Shown here: piece after piece, positions 52,784 through 62,092 of the stretch
Layout: each line of letters opens with the position of its first letter
Numbering within the stretch: the first letter of the stretch is position 1
NCBI GenBank assembly: GCA_006969385.1
Contig: CP030884.1
Coordinates: forward strand, 4,830,249 to 4,894,248
Source: Planctomycetaceae bacterium
GTDB lineage: Bacteria > Planctomycetota > Phycisphaerae > UBA1845 > UTPLA1
Direction of reading: 5' to 3'
DNA length: 64,000 bases
The notes under the pieces: model-generated
Seen by the model: only the letters and a program-made list of their open reading frames with translations
Told to the model about the DNA's origin: nothing
Database searches by the model: none
Position numbers and translations under genes: made by a program

Positions 52784-53686
52784 ATGGCAACGAGCACACG
52801 CTTAACAACCCGCAACACGGCCCGACGTTTCGGACTCACGTTGGTCGAGATGTTGGTCGTTATCGGCATCGTTGGCATTCTGATCGCGCTCGTTTCCTTC
52901 GGTGCGGGTGCGGTGCAACGGTCGCAGGATCGTATCGTCGCCGAACAGCAAATCGCCCTGATCGCCAACGCGATCGAAAAGTACGCCGACTTCTGGCCCG
53001 CCTGGGAAGTTGCCGGTGCCAACGGCACGCGCATCAAACTGGCCGATCGCGCGTGGCCCGATTATCTGCCGGCACGGTTGTTCAATCCGCTTTCGGGCGA
53101 TTACCAGCAACAGCCGCAGTTCAATATGGCCGGCGATCTGCAATTCTTCGCCGGCGTTTTGAACGGTGGCCCCGGTAATCTCAGCGGCATCGTCGAGCGC
53201 CCCGGCTTGGCGGATGACGTACAGTTGGGCGACGTGCTCAATGCCAACATTTGTCTGACGTATGCCTTAACTGCGGAAGTGGGCGAAGGCCCCTATCTCG
53301 ATGTCGATGACCAAGGCGCGTTAATCAAATCCGCCAGTGAGGTCGCCGACCTCAACGGGTTTAATGCCTTGCCGCAGCGGCTCGGTGCGAACGTCGTCTT
53401 TCATAACAACGAATCGGGCAGCAAGCGCAAGCTCGTATTGGTTGACCCGTGGGGCACGCCCTACCGCTACTTCTGGGTGGCCCGCGATCTGAATAACTAC
53501 AGCGGCTATTCGGCGGTCCGCAACGGCAATCCGGCTAACTCGAATTTCCGTCGCGCCGTCGGCTTCGTGCTGGAATCGGCCGGCCCCGACCGGCGCTTCG
53601 GCAACGTATGGGAACCTGTCTTCTTAATAGAAGACGACCCGCGCGTGCGCGAAGCCGCCGACAACATCACCGTGCGCCGACCGTAG
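52784..53686 (+). CDS. Pseudopilin-like protein 1 (prepilin-type N-terminus)
   Basis: 300 residues; GGAAGGA lies 10 nt before the ATG. A 17-residue basic leader ends at RRFG, followed by LTLVEMLVVIGIVGILIALV, with Glu at +5 of the mature protein, so processing by a prepilin peptidase is expected. The remaining part is a large globular domain (KYADFWPAWEVAGANGTRIK and later LVDPWGTPYRYFWVARDL, the latter recalling GspG-type C-termini). It is larger than normal GspG (about 140 residues). Second gene of the cluster. Confidence 0.85.
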   Translation: MATSTRLTTRNTARRFGLTLVEMLVVIGIVGILIALVSFGAGAVQRSQDRIVAEQQIALIANAIEKYADFWPAWEVAGANGTRIKLADRAWPDYLPARLFNPLSGDYQQQPQFNMAGDLQFFAGVLNGGPGNLSGIVERPGLADDVQLGDVLNANICLTYALTAEVGEGPYLDVDDQGALIKSASEVADLNGFNALPQRLGANVVFHNNESGSKRKLVLVDPWGTPYRYFWVARDLNNYSGYSAVRNGNPANSNFRRAVGFVLESAGPDRRFGNVWEPVFLIEDDPRVREAADNITVRRP

Positions 53687-53703
53687 GTAAATAGACAGGA
53701 GTC

Positions 53704-54618
53704 ATGTTCATCGTGACCGCTCGATTACGACAATTTGAAACGCGCAGCCCGCGCCGAATTCGACGCGCCGTCACGCTCGTCGAGTTGACGGTGGTGATTG
53801 CGATACTCGGCATTCTGATTTCGATCAGCACGCTGGCGTTTAACAACGCGCGCGATAACAGCCTGCAGGCGCTTACGCGCAACGCGATCGTGACGTACGC
53901 CAAGATCGCCCGCAATTATGCCATCACCAACGACATCGAAACGATGTTCGTCATCAATCCGTACGACGGTCGCTTCGAGCTATGGCATCTCAATCCGCCG
54001 GTTAACGGTGGCGCGTGGGATCCGTTTTCGTCCGGTTTGACGCCGCCGCAAACCGATGGCTATGCCTTCGCGCCGGTCTTTGATTCGGGCGCATCGCTGC
54101 CGACCGACGCCAACGGCAAACCGCTGGCGTTTGTCTTCCCGTTTGATTATCAGGATCGCGATCCGGCGGGTAATTTGTACCGGCCGCGCGGCGCGACGGC
54201 ACAAGATATCGATAACTTCATTTGGACGGCTCTGTGCTTTGACGAAAACGGCAAGTTGGTCACACGTACGCGGCGGATTGCCACGCGTACGCCGCTGTTC
54301 CTGAATGGTGCAACGCGCCCCGGCGCGTACAACCGAACGCGCATTCTCGAGCGTGATTTCGCCCCGGATTTGTCCTTACTCGAAAACGGTATTCCGCTGG
54401 TGACATCCGAAGACAGCCTGATCACGTCCACGCGCGGCATCATCATTTCCGATCGCACGGCGATGCAGTCGGCTATCGGCAACGCGTTCACAACGGTTCA
54501 GTTAACGCAAGATTGGCTCGACCGAACACTGGCCGGCGGTCAATTCGATGAGTTTGCCCAATTGATCGTCTTCGATCGTCAAAGCGGCGAACCCCTTGTT
54601 CCGGAGGATGAGCGCTAA
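53704..54618 (+). CDS. Pseudopilin-like protein 2, GspH-type
   Basis: 304 residues. The leader ends RRIRRA, followed by VTLVELTVVIAILGILISIS. Glu+5 is kept, but the residue before the cut is Ala where Gly is usual. The helix continues as NNARDNSLQALTRNAIVTYA, typical of GspH/FimT-type minor pseudopilins, and a beta domain follows (FVINPYDGRFELWHLNPP). It starts 17 bp after the previous gene, and its stop TAA overlaps the ATG of the next by one base. Likely at the tip or body of the pseudopilus. Confidence 0.83.
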   Translation: MFIVTARLRQFETRSPRRIRRAVTLVELTVVIAILGILISISTLAFNNARDNSLQALTRNAIVTYAKIARNYAITNDIETMFVINPYDGRFELWHLNPPVNGGAWDPFSSGLTPPQTDGYAFAPVFDSGASLPTDANGKPLAFVFPFDYQDRDPAGNLYRPRGATAQDIDNFIWTALCFDENGKLVTRTRRIATRTPLFLNGATRPGAYNRTRILERDFAPDLSLLENGIPLVTSEDSLITSTRGIIISDRTAMQSAIGNAFTTVQLTQDWLDRTLAGGQFDEFAQLIVFDRQSGEPLVPEDER

Positions 54619-55751
54619 TGACACGCTTTCCCCAACACAATCAGAAACGCGGCTTTACGCTGCTCGAAATGACGGTGGCCGTCGGCGTGCTCGGCGTCGG
54701 CCTGATCATGGTGGCCGCATTCTTCCCGGCGGCGCTGCTCGAACATCAGCGCACCGTCGACGATGCGCGGGCACTGAACTTGTCCTCCAAATCCGTGGCG
54801 ATGCTGCACAACCGCATCAATCCCGATTTGTTGTACGTCGATCAATTTGCGTTGGCGTCGGGTTTTGATTCGCCTTGGTATGCGATTCCGTTCGTAAACA
54901 TGCGCGTGCGGCCGGATAACACGATCACCAATAACCGGCGCGAATGGGACCCGGCCAATGTGGATGGCGTCGTCGGCAACTGCCTCGATCCGGACGTGAC
55001 GCAGGTGTATTACAACCTGCTCAACAACATTCCGATTCCGACGGTCAATCCCTGCGTTCAGCCCAACCCGGTTCAACTGTTCGGGTTGGATTATCTCTCC
55101 GACCGTGTGTTGCCGCGTACCGCGGCCCGCGTGCAGGAAGATGCGGATCGCCTTGTCTGGTACGGCTTCTACCGCACGCTGGCCAGCGGCAAACGCGACT
55201 TTGCGGCCGTGATTTGCAAGCCGCGCAAAGATCGTCAATACGCCGTGCAGGATCTTTCGGATACGCCGGAAATGAATTTCGGCACACCGCGCGTTCGCAT
55301 CGAAACGCCGACGGTCAATCGATTCTTCCCCGTGCCCTGGCGTGTCACCGTCGGTCGCATTGCCGGCACCAATGTTCTCGCCAACCAAAATAACGCAACC
55401 GTGCCCGGCGGCGTGAACATCGATGCTCTCGCACCGCGCGGCTCCAAGATCATGCTGCACGGTCGAGCGCGCACGTTCACCGGTGGCGGCGTATTGGACT
55501 TCCCGTTGGGTCGCATCCTGACCGTGGTGGAAGCATCGCCGCCCAGTCCTGTCGATAACCGCAGCCGCATTCGGATTTTGGAAGACATCAGCGATATCCC
55601 GGAATTTGATCCATCCGGCGATGGTTTCCGGTTTGACATCTGGGTCTTTCCGCCTGCGGTGAACCTGCGCACGACGGCCTCCGGCGCACCGGCAGTCGTT
55701 CCGGTATTCGAAGACGAATCTCCCGTCCTCCGTTGGAAGGTGGGTCTGTAA
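54618..55751 (+). CDS. Pseudopilin-like protein 3, GspI/GspV-type
   Basis: 377 residues, starting within the preceding stop (TAATG). A short leader MTRFPQHNQKRG is followed by FTLLEMTVAVGVLGVGLIMV with Glu+5. The helix end AAFFPAALLEHQRTVDDARA is like GspI/PilV-type minor pseudopilins. The rest is a large beta-rich domain without recognised family (FPVPWRVTVGRIAGTNVLAN). The next gene starts 1 bp after its stop. Confidence 0.83.
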   Translation: MTRFPQHNQKRGFTLLEMTVAVGVLGVGLIMVAAFFPAALLEHQRTVDDARALNLSSKSVAMLHNRINPDLLYVDQFALASGFDSPWYAIPFVNMRVRPDNTITNNRREWDPANVDGVVGNCLDPDVTQVYYNLLNNIPIPTVNPCVQPNPVQLFGLDYLSDRVLPRTAARVQEDADRLVWYGFYRTLASGKRDFAAVICKPRKDRQYAVQDLSDTPEMNFGTPRVRIETPTVNRFFPVPWRVTVGRIAGTNVLANQNNATVPGGVNIDALAPRGSKIMLHGRARTFTGGGVLDFPLGRILTVVEASPPSPVDNRSRIRILEDISDIPEFDPSGDGFRFDIWVFPPAVNLRTTASGAPAVVPVFEDESPVLRWKVGL

Positions 55752-55752
55752 T

Positions 55753-57204
55753 ATGAAGCGTTTGAATTCGCACAAGCAAACGACTCGAACCGCACGCGGC
55801 TTTACGCTCGTGGAGCTGCTGGTGGTGGTAACGCTGTTGACGATTACCGTCGCCGCCGCGTCGCAGTTGTTCACGATCTCATCGGATGCAACCATCCGTA
55901 CCGAGGCCAATGCCCAAGTCATTCAGCGCAGCCGTCAGATTAACGAACGCCTCGAAGATCAGGTCGGCAAGTTGGCGAATGAGTCGCTGCTGATCATCGA
56001 AAGTCCGCCACCGGTCGTCGGCGTGGCCGAAACGAAGGAATCGCTGCGCTGGCCCATGCGATGGGATCGCGTGGTTTTCGTGACGCGCGGCGACAACGAC
56101 GAATACGAATCGATCGGCGATCGTCGCCGTGGCAATATCGTCGATCCGATGCGCGGCCCGGCGACCAGTTCCGAAGCCATCGTGTATTTCGGCCCCGGTC
56201 TGCCGATGACGCGCGAACCGAATAGCCTCATAACGCCGCTGCAACTGAACGATCCGCAGCTCACGGCGAGCGAATGGATCTTCCTGCATCGCTCGATCCT
56301 GTTGCTGTTGGAAAACCGCAACGAGATACCGAATGGTTCGTTTGATCCGAATCTGCAAATTCCTCGGATCAGCGATCAACTCGCGCCCGGCGGGATTTTT
56401 AACAATCCCAATATCAATACGCTGCTAGGCGTCTACCGCGATAATTCGATCGACGTTTTGCTTTCCGATGAGAACCTGCGTGCCTCGGCGGCCACGGTTT
56501 CCGACATCATGCTGCAAAAGGATTTGTTCGGAGACCTGCTTACCAATAACCCGTCGATCGCGCCGTTGTGGCAGCCCAGTTGGGCGCCGCGCACGGCGCG
56601 GGTGGAATTCAACTTCCGCAACGCGCGCGATTATTACATGCGCAGCGGCTCGAACTTTATGCCGGGCCTGGCGGACTTCCGCGTCGAATGGACGGACGGC
56701 GGCATCGACGAATTCGGCCCGGACCTTCAGCCGAACACCGGCGACGAAGGCGGCACACGTTGGTTCGGCCTGCGCGAATCCCCCGGTAATCCGTCCGACA
56801 GCAACATCACCAACGTCGTGCTCGATAACGTCACGACGCGGATCAACGTGCCGACGCCGTTACCGAACGTCGCCATCATGCGGAGCAATCCCGCGTTGTA
56901 TCCGGATCAAGCCGTTTCCTACGAGTCAGTCGAATGGTCGGCCACCGGCAACAGCATTGCCAACAACGCCGCCTATCGCGCTATTTGGCGCGGCGATACG
57001 TGGGACCTGCGCCCCAAAGCCCTGCGCTTTACCTATCGCCTCTACGATGACGGCAATCGTCTCAAACAAAACGCGCCGATCGATCTCGATCGCGATGGCG
57101 ATTTCGATCCCGACGATAACGGTTTCCCAACCCAGCCCGACCTGACGCGCCGCGAGCTCGTGCGCTTCGGTCGCGAGTTTTCGGTGGTGGTAAAGGTGCC
57201 CTAG
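55753..57204 (+). CDS. Pseudopilin-like protein 4, GspJ-type
   Basis: 483 residues. The 16-residue leader ends at ARG, followed by FTLVELLVVVTLLTITVAAA with Glu+5. The helix continues into SQLFTISSDATIRTEANAQV and QRSRQINERLEDQVGKL, as in GspJ/PilW-type minor pseudopilins. The globular domain is more than twice the size of ordinary GspJ. It ends in VRFGREFSVVVKVP. Its position before the GspK-like gene is the classical H-I-J-K order. Confidence 0.85.
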   Translation: MKRLNSHKQTTRTARGFTLVELLVVVTLLTITVAAASQLFTISSDATIRTEANAQVIQRSRQINERLEDQVGKLANESLLIIESPPPVVGVAETKESLRWPMRWDRVVFVTRGDNDEYESIGDRRRGNIVDPMRGPATSSEAIVYFGPGLPMTREPNSLITPLQLNDPQLTASEWIFLHRSILLLLENRNEIPNGSFDPNLQIPRISDQLAPGGIFNNPNINTLLGVYRDNSIDVLLSDENLRASAATVSDIMLQKDLFGDLLTNNPSIAPLWQPSWAPRTARVEFNFRNARDYYMRSGSNFMPGLADFRVEWTDGGIDEFGPDLQPNTGDEGGTRWFGLRESPGNPSDSNITNVVLDNVTTRINVPTPLPNVAIMRSNPALYPDQAVSYESVEWSATGNSIANNAAYRAIWRGDTWDLRPKALRFTYRLYDDGNRLKQNAPIDLDRDGDFDPDDNGFPTQPDLTRRELVRFGREFSVVVKVP

Positions 57205-57282
57205 ACCGGCATCAACGAACCGATGGACGCTTGGGAACAGCCTAACATGCACGCGTAACACGCATCAGGGAGATACGTCCCG

Positions 57283-60200
57283 ATGAACATGCCATACACA
57301 GATCAAAACATGACACGCTTACACACTGCTCCTTCGAACCCCGCCAGCTACCGCCGCCGCGGTACGGTTTTGGTGTTCGTGCTGGGCATTCTGTCGCTGC
57401 TGGGCTTGGTGGGTCTGGGCCTGATCGCCCGCACCCATACCGACGCCCAATTGGTCGAATTGCAAAACACCGGCGAGATTGTCGACGGCGCCATGAGCGG
57501 CACGGTTCGTACGATTCTCGAACGCTTGCGCGATGACATCTGGGGCCCCTCCAACGGTGTGTTTATTCCGTTCGATCGTCCGCTCAGCGACAAATTTCCA
57601 CCGTTCGGCGCGGCCGGTTCGGTGAATCAGTTCGGCATGCTGGAAAACAACGAACCGTGGGATAAGCCCGGCGTGGGCGACCGCTGGTTGGCTTCGATTC
57701 TGCCGTACTACGATGGCGATTACACCATCAACCAAGGTACTGCGGTCGAACCCGATGTGTTGGTATGGGATAACGTCTCGTACCTGGGCGTCGACATCCT
57801 GATTCCGCCGAGCAACGGTTCATTTTTGGGTAGCCCGTTCATGTGGGCCGACAACGCCCGCACCGGCTCGACGGCTATCGTGCAATACGGCCCGCTGGCG
57901 TTGGGCAACATTCCGATTTTGCAAACGCCGGCACCCGGCCCGTTGGCCGCCCAGCCCTTGATTCCGGGCTCGACGACGAACATCACCATTCGCCAAGGTC
58001 GCGATCTTTGGGATCAATTCCATCAGCCCGCGCTGGTGAATGCCTTCCCCGGCGTGCGTCCGCAGTTTCCGTACTTCGATACCAATCGCGACGGCACGCC
58101 CGATCTTTACGACGCCGATGGCGACGGCATTCCCGATTCGCCCATCAGCTTCCCGATTCCGCTCGATCCCGATGATCCCAACAGCAATCGCACGCTTTAT
58201 GCGGTGATTCGCGTGGTCGATCACGGCGGCATGTTGAACGTCAATACGGCCTCGTCACTTTCGCAAACGGATGGCTCGCCGACGTTCAACGGCGCGCTGA
58301 GCCAATTACAGCGCCGCGGTCGCAGCACCACCGAATTCGTTCTCGATGGCGTGACCCACCCGAACGATTGGTTTTTCCTCGGCACCGAACGCGTCGATAA
58401 TATGACGGCCTATCGCCAATCGGGCGATCCGATGTCGCTCAACAATCCGGTCGCACACGAAGCAAACGTCGTGCGCCGCAGCATGCTCGGCGCGCCGCCG
58501 AACAGCCCGATCTTCACGTTCGATCTCAAAGAAGAAGAATCGCTGCGCCATCGTTGGCAGTTGGTGCGTTTCGATCGGCGCGACGCCCCCAATCAACCTG
58601 TGACCGACTATCGCACGATCGATCGTGCGCTGCGCGGCACGCTCGGTTGGTCCACCGGCGTTAGCGATTTTCAATTCGGCCAATACAACGGCGTGCGCCG
58701 CTGGCAGAAGTTCAACGATCAAATCACCAGCATCGGCTACGAAGGCTATGACAACGGCCCGTCGGTCGGTTGGCGTCGTCTGATCGATGAAGACGAACCG
58801 GCGTTTATTCGCAAACCCCTGCTCACGACGGTCAACACCGAAGTGCGCATGCCGCCCGACATCACAACGGCTGCCACGCCGTCAACGGCGGTGGGTGCCG
58901 AACCGACGGATACGCCCATCGATACACGTTTGCGACAGCTTTGGAGCTTGGGCATGAACCTGCCCGTGCTGATCGATAGCGCCAGCGCTTTGGCCGGCTT
59001 TGCCGCCACCAACGCGCCGCAAACCGGCACGCTACCCGGTTCACCGTTAAACGGCACGTTGTACGACCGCTTCCTCGTGCCGAGCGCGAACATGCCGCCC
59101 GAGTGGGCGCGCGTGCTGCCGGTCGACCTGAACATGACGGCGATCGATTCCGCCGACGAGGCCGACGTGCGTGCCGATTTCATTCGCTATGCCGCGGCGG
59201 CGTTCTATCTGTCGCTCGATGAGCTCGATCAGCAACTGCTCAATTCCGATCAGGATATGAAGCTGCAAGGTATCGATCTGCGTGGCGGCGGCGCTCGCAT
59301 GCGCGAATACCTCGCCTGGCAGTTCGCCGTCAATCTTTACGACTATCGCGATGCCGATTCGCGCCCGACGACCATCGAATGGCCGACGGTGCCGGGCGTG
59401 TACATCAGCGGCGTCGAAAAGCAGCCCTTCTTTACCGAAGCCTACGCCTGGCTGCGTGCCGGTGCCGGCGGCGGTAGTGGTGGCCCCGTGCTGGGCCCCG
59501 GAAGCGGTGCCGGCGATCGGTGGTTCTTCGCCGTCGAGCTATACATGCCGCCGGGTTGGTCGATGACGCAAGGCGAAGTCGACAATCTCTACGTGCGCTC
59601 GCCAGGCACCTCGATGGGCCTCGTGCCGATCGGTGAGTTCCGCCAGATCGTAAACGACACGGCACTCCGCGCTGATGGTCTCGATGGCGGTCCGGTGGAT
59701 GTCGGCACCGTCACCGATGCCGATCACGGTAATTACTACGTACTCGTCGGTCGTCGCGATCACGAACCGCTGCGCTTCCAGAGCGATATGCCCTATCGCG
59801 AAAACGGTTACTTCGATAATCGCTTCCGCATCGCGACGGATGGTCGCGGTCGCGTCGAACTCGTCTGGAGCCGCACCGGCGATGACACCGATCCGACCAA
59901 CATCGTGCTCGATGTCATCGGTCCGAACTATTCCGGCGGTGCGTTGGCGTCCAATTCCGAAACCGGTTTCGACAAATGGGCCAAGCGCCCCAACGGTTTA
60001 GCCGAGGGTGAAGAAAAGCAGTTTTCATTGCGTCGCAGCACCAAGGGCTGGCGCTTCACCACGGCGTGGCATGCTTATTCGACCGATGGCCCCGCTCTCG
60101 GGCCCGGTGCCAATCCGGTCACCTTTAACGCGTCGTTGGGTGCGCCCAATGCCGTGACGAATCAGTTGGCTAACGTCATTCCCGAATCGGTTTGGCCGAA

Positions 60201-61605
60201 CCTGACCTCCTTCACCAATGCCAACGGTCGACTCGCCAACGCGTTTGCCACCGTTAGCAACACCGAAGTCGGTCGCAATTTTGAAGCGTTCGAGGCCTTC
60301 GATTCGGTCGCCGATCTGAGTCGACAGTTCTTCATCGGTCCGGTCGATCTCGATCGATCGCCGCTGGTGGAAACGGCCTTCGCCAACCTCTCGTTCCCGT
60401 CGCGCAAAGTGCCGACCACGGCGGTATTGGCGCGCATCCTGCAAGAAGGTTCCGTCACCGACTTGCCCAACTCGCCAAGGGATCGAATCGTGGCCGGTCG
60501 GCTCGACTTCTTTAACGCGCCGCGCATCGGCGGCACCAACGGTCGCACCTGGACGTGGAAGTTCTTCGATTACTTCACCACGCGCAGCCTGGCGTTTGAC
60601 GGTCTCGATAACGACGGCGATGGTTTCACCGACCTTGCCGATCCGACCGAAAGCTGGAACGTCACCTTCCGCGAAAATGGCCGCGTGAATCTGCACACGG
60701 CACCCGCCACGGTCTTGCGCTCCGGCCCTTCGATGTCGCTCTTGCCGACGTCGGCTGAATTGGTCGATCAGGAACGTCGTCTCGGTATCGCCGATACCGA
60801 TCTGTCGATTCGCGATCCGTTGACGGTCTTCAACGCCGCACCGGCCGATTCGTGGTTCGATATGGCCAGCGCCATCGTGGCCCTGCGCGAAAACCGCGAT
60901 GCGAGAATTCGCGTATTCGATCCGATCTCGGGTACGTTGCAGGTGGCCGCTACGGCGCGCATCAACGCAACATCCGGCGGCCCCGGCTTGCCGGGCGGTA
61001 CGGTCGCCCCGACCACGCGGCGCGACGGTGCGTTGGCCGGACCGATCGAACTCTCGCGCCTGCGCGATAACAAGGTCGTCGACGCCGTCGCCAATCGCAA
61101 CAGCATGTTTGATGTCACCCGCTACGACCGCGATCTGAGTATTCCGTTGACGTACAACACGATGCCCAACGGCACCAACTTCGAAGACAACGGTAACGGC
61201 GCGACCCGCGGCAGCCGCTTCTCGCCCGATTATCGTTACCGCGGCGATCTGGTGGATGGCGTCAACGCCGCCGATGTGCTGACCGACTTTGTTCCGATTC
61301 AGGCGGCAGCCGCCTTTACCGGCAATCCGGCTGCGGTGGAATCCGACTTAAGCGAAGGTGCGGGTGTTCGCGGTCGCGATATTTACATGTCGCGCTGGAC
61401 CAACGTCTTCGGCACGCGCTCCGATTGTTTCACGGCGTATATCGCCCTGATCGATGAAGACGGAAATTACGTGCGTCGTGCCCAACTGACGCTCGATCGA
61501 AGTGTCTGCTTCCGCGAACGCGCCGATCAATTCGGCGTGCGGCAGCCGATCCTGCCTCGGATTCTGGTGCGCAACGAAAGCAGCTACGCAGATGACACGC
61601 GCTGA
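57283..61605 (+). CDS. Giant GspK-like minor pseudopilin with Ca-binding-type loops
   Basis: 1440 residues; GGGAGA precedes the ATG. The N-terminal RRRGTVLVFVLGILSLLGLV helix lacks Glu+5, as GspK proteins do, and continues with IARTHTDAQLVELQNTGEI. GspK-like phrases include MLNVNTASS (about 323) and VNLHTAPATVLRSGP (about 1135), the helix-hairpin region of the family. Two Asp-rich loops look like EF-hand or thrombospondin-type calcium sites: DTNRDGTPDLYDADGDGIPD (about 266-285) and DGLDNDGDGFTDLADP (about 1107-1122). Ordinary GspK has about 320 residues, so most of this protein is extra. It probably caps the pseudopilus. Confidence 0.82.
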   Translation: MNMPYTDQNMTRLHTAPSNPASYRRRGTVLVFVLGILSLLGLVGLGLIARTHTDAQLVELQNTGEIVDGAMSGTVRTILERLRDDIWGPSNGVFIPFDRPLSDKFPPFGAAGSVNQFGMLENNEPWDKPGVGDRWLASILPYYDGDYTINQGTAVEPDVLVWDNVSYLGVDILIPPSNGSFLGSPFMWADNARTGSTAIVQYGPLALGNIPILQTPAPGPLAAQPLIPGSTTNITIRQGRDLWDQFHQPALVNAFPGVRPQFPYFDTNRDGTPDLYDADGDGIPDSPISFPIPLDPDDPNSNRTLYAVIRVVDHGGMLNVNTASSLSQTDGSPTFNGALSQLQRRGRSTTEFVLDGVTHPNDWFFLGTERVDNMTAYRQSGDPMSLNNPVAHEANVVRRSMLGAPPNSPIFTFDLKEEESLRHRWQLVRFDRRDAPNQPVTDYRTIDRALRGTLGWSTGVSDFQFGQYNGVRRWQKFNDQITSIGYEGYDNGPSVGWRRLIDEDEPAFIRKPLLTTVNTEVRMPPDITTAATPSTAVGAEPTDTPIDTRLRQLWSLGMNLPVLIDSASALAGFAATNAPQTGTLPGSPLNGTLYDRFLVPSANMPPEWARVLPVDLNMTAIDSADEADVRADFIRYAAAAFYLSLDELDQQLLNSDQDMKLQGIDLRGGGARMREYLAWQFAVNLYDYRDADSRPTTIEWPTVPGVYISGVEKQPFFTEAYAWLRAGAGGGSGGPVLGPGSGAGDRWFFAVELYMPPGWSMTQGEVDNLYVRSPGTSMGLVPIGEFRQIVNDTALRADGLDGGPVDVGTVTDADHGNYYVLVGRRDHEPLRFQSDMPYRENGYFDNRFRIATDGRGRVELVWSRTGDDTDPTNIVLDVIGPNYSGGALASNSETGFDKWAKRPNGLAEGEEKQFSLRRSTKGWRFTTAWHAYSTDGPALGPGANPVTFNASLGAPNAVTNQLANVIPESVWPNLTSFTNANGRLANAFATVSNTEVGRNFEAFEAFDSVADLSRQFFIGPVDLDRSPLVETAFANLSFPSRKVPTTAVLARILQEGSVTDLPNSPRDRIVAGRLDFFNAPRIGGTNGRTWTWKFFDYFTTRSLAFDGLDNDGDGFTDLADPTESWNVTFRENGRVNLHTAPATVLRSGPSMSLLPTSAELVDQERRLGIADTDLSIRDPLTVFNAAPADSWFDMASAIVALRENRDARIRVFDPISGTLQVAATARINATSGGPGLPGGTVAPTTRRDGALAGPIELSRLRDNKVVDAVANRNSMFDVTRYDRDLSIPLTYNTMPNGTNFEDNGNGATRGSRFSPDYRYRGDLVDGVNAADVLTDFVPIQAAAAFTGNPAAVESDLSEGAGVRGRDIYMSRWTNVFGTRSDCFTAYIALIDEDGNYVRRAQLTLDRSVCFRERADQFGVRQPILPRILVRNESSYADDTR

Positions 61606-61972
61606 TGTCCTCCATCGGCGCGGCATGTGCGGGCGCGCTTGAGTACACCCGACCCGCCCGCAGCGTTTGACCACCATTGCGATGCAAAAGGCGTCGCACA
61701 CGACAACTGAATAGCTCGCTCGCCCACAGCAGGCCGCACCGAGTTGACAGCGGCGCGGCCGCTGCCGGCAGGTGTTTTTCGCAGGTGCGAAGCCGCGATT
61801 TTTCGATCGCGCCGACGGCCCGCCGTTTGACGATATCAAGCGATCGGTGAGCCGCCGGTGGGATCGAACCTTCGGACGCGATGTCCGGAAATCCCGCGCT
61901 TCACACGTTGTGAGATGCGTCGCACGAACCGTTCGCCGACGGTGCGTCGCATAAAAACATTGCCGGTAATGC
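61606..61972. other. Gene-free stretch after the GspK-like gene
   Basis: No gene supported on either strand. The sequence is GC-rich with several short palindromes (GCGGCGCGGCCGCTGCCG near 61755). No terminator with a T-run was found, so transcription from the block may continue into the next pseudopilin gene. Confidence 0.35.
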
Positions 61973-62002
61973 TTTACTGTCGCCCCTGGCGCGGGGTATA
62001 AT
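61973..62002 (+). promoter_or_regulatory. Sigma-70-type promoter of the last pseudopilin gene
   Basis: TTTACT (61973-61978) and a perfect TATAAT (61997-62002) are 18 bp apart. The start codon is at 62093, leaving a leader of about 85 nt. The gene has its own terminator, so it can act as a separate unit. Confidence 0.65.
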
Positions 62003-62092
62003 CAAGGGGTGTTCGTACCCAGAGGTTGGGATTTACGAACCGGTATTATTCATTCCTGTATTTGCACGTAAGCACACCATTGGAGGCAATCC

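Noticed and set aside
54615..55922. 435-codon frame on the minus strand
   Set aside because: Opposite pseudopilin 3 and the start of pseudopilin 4, no protein-like features; the + strand genes have prepilin motifs and coupled starts.
61348..61839. 163-codon minus-strand frame after the GspK-like gene
   Set aside because: Half lies opposite the GspK-like gene, the rest is Cys/Arg-rich without domain or ribosome site.
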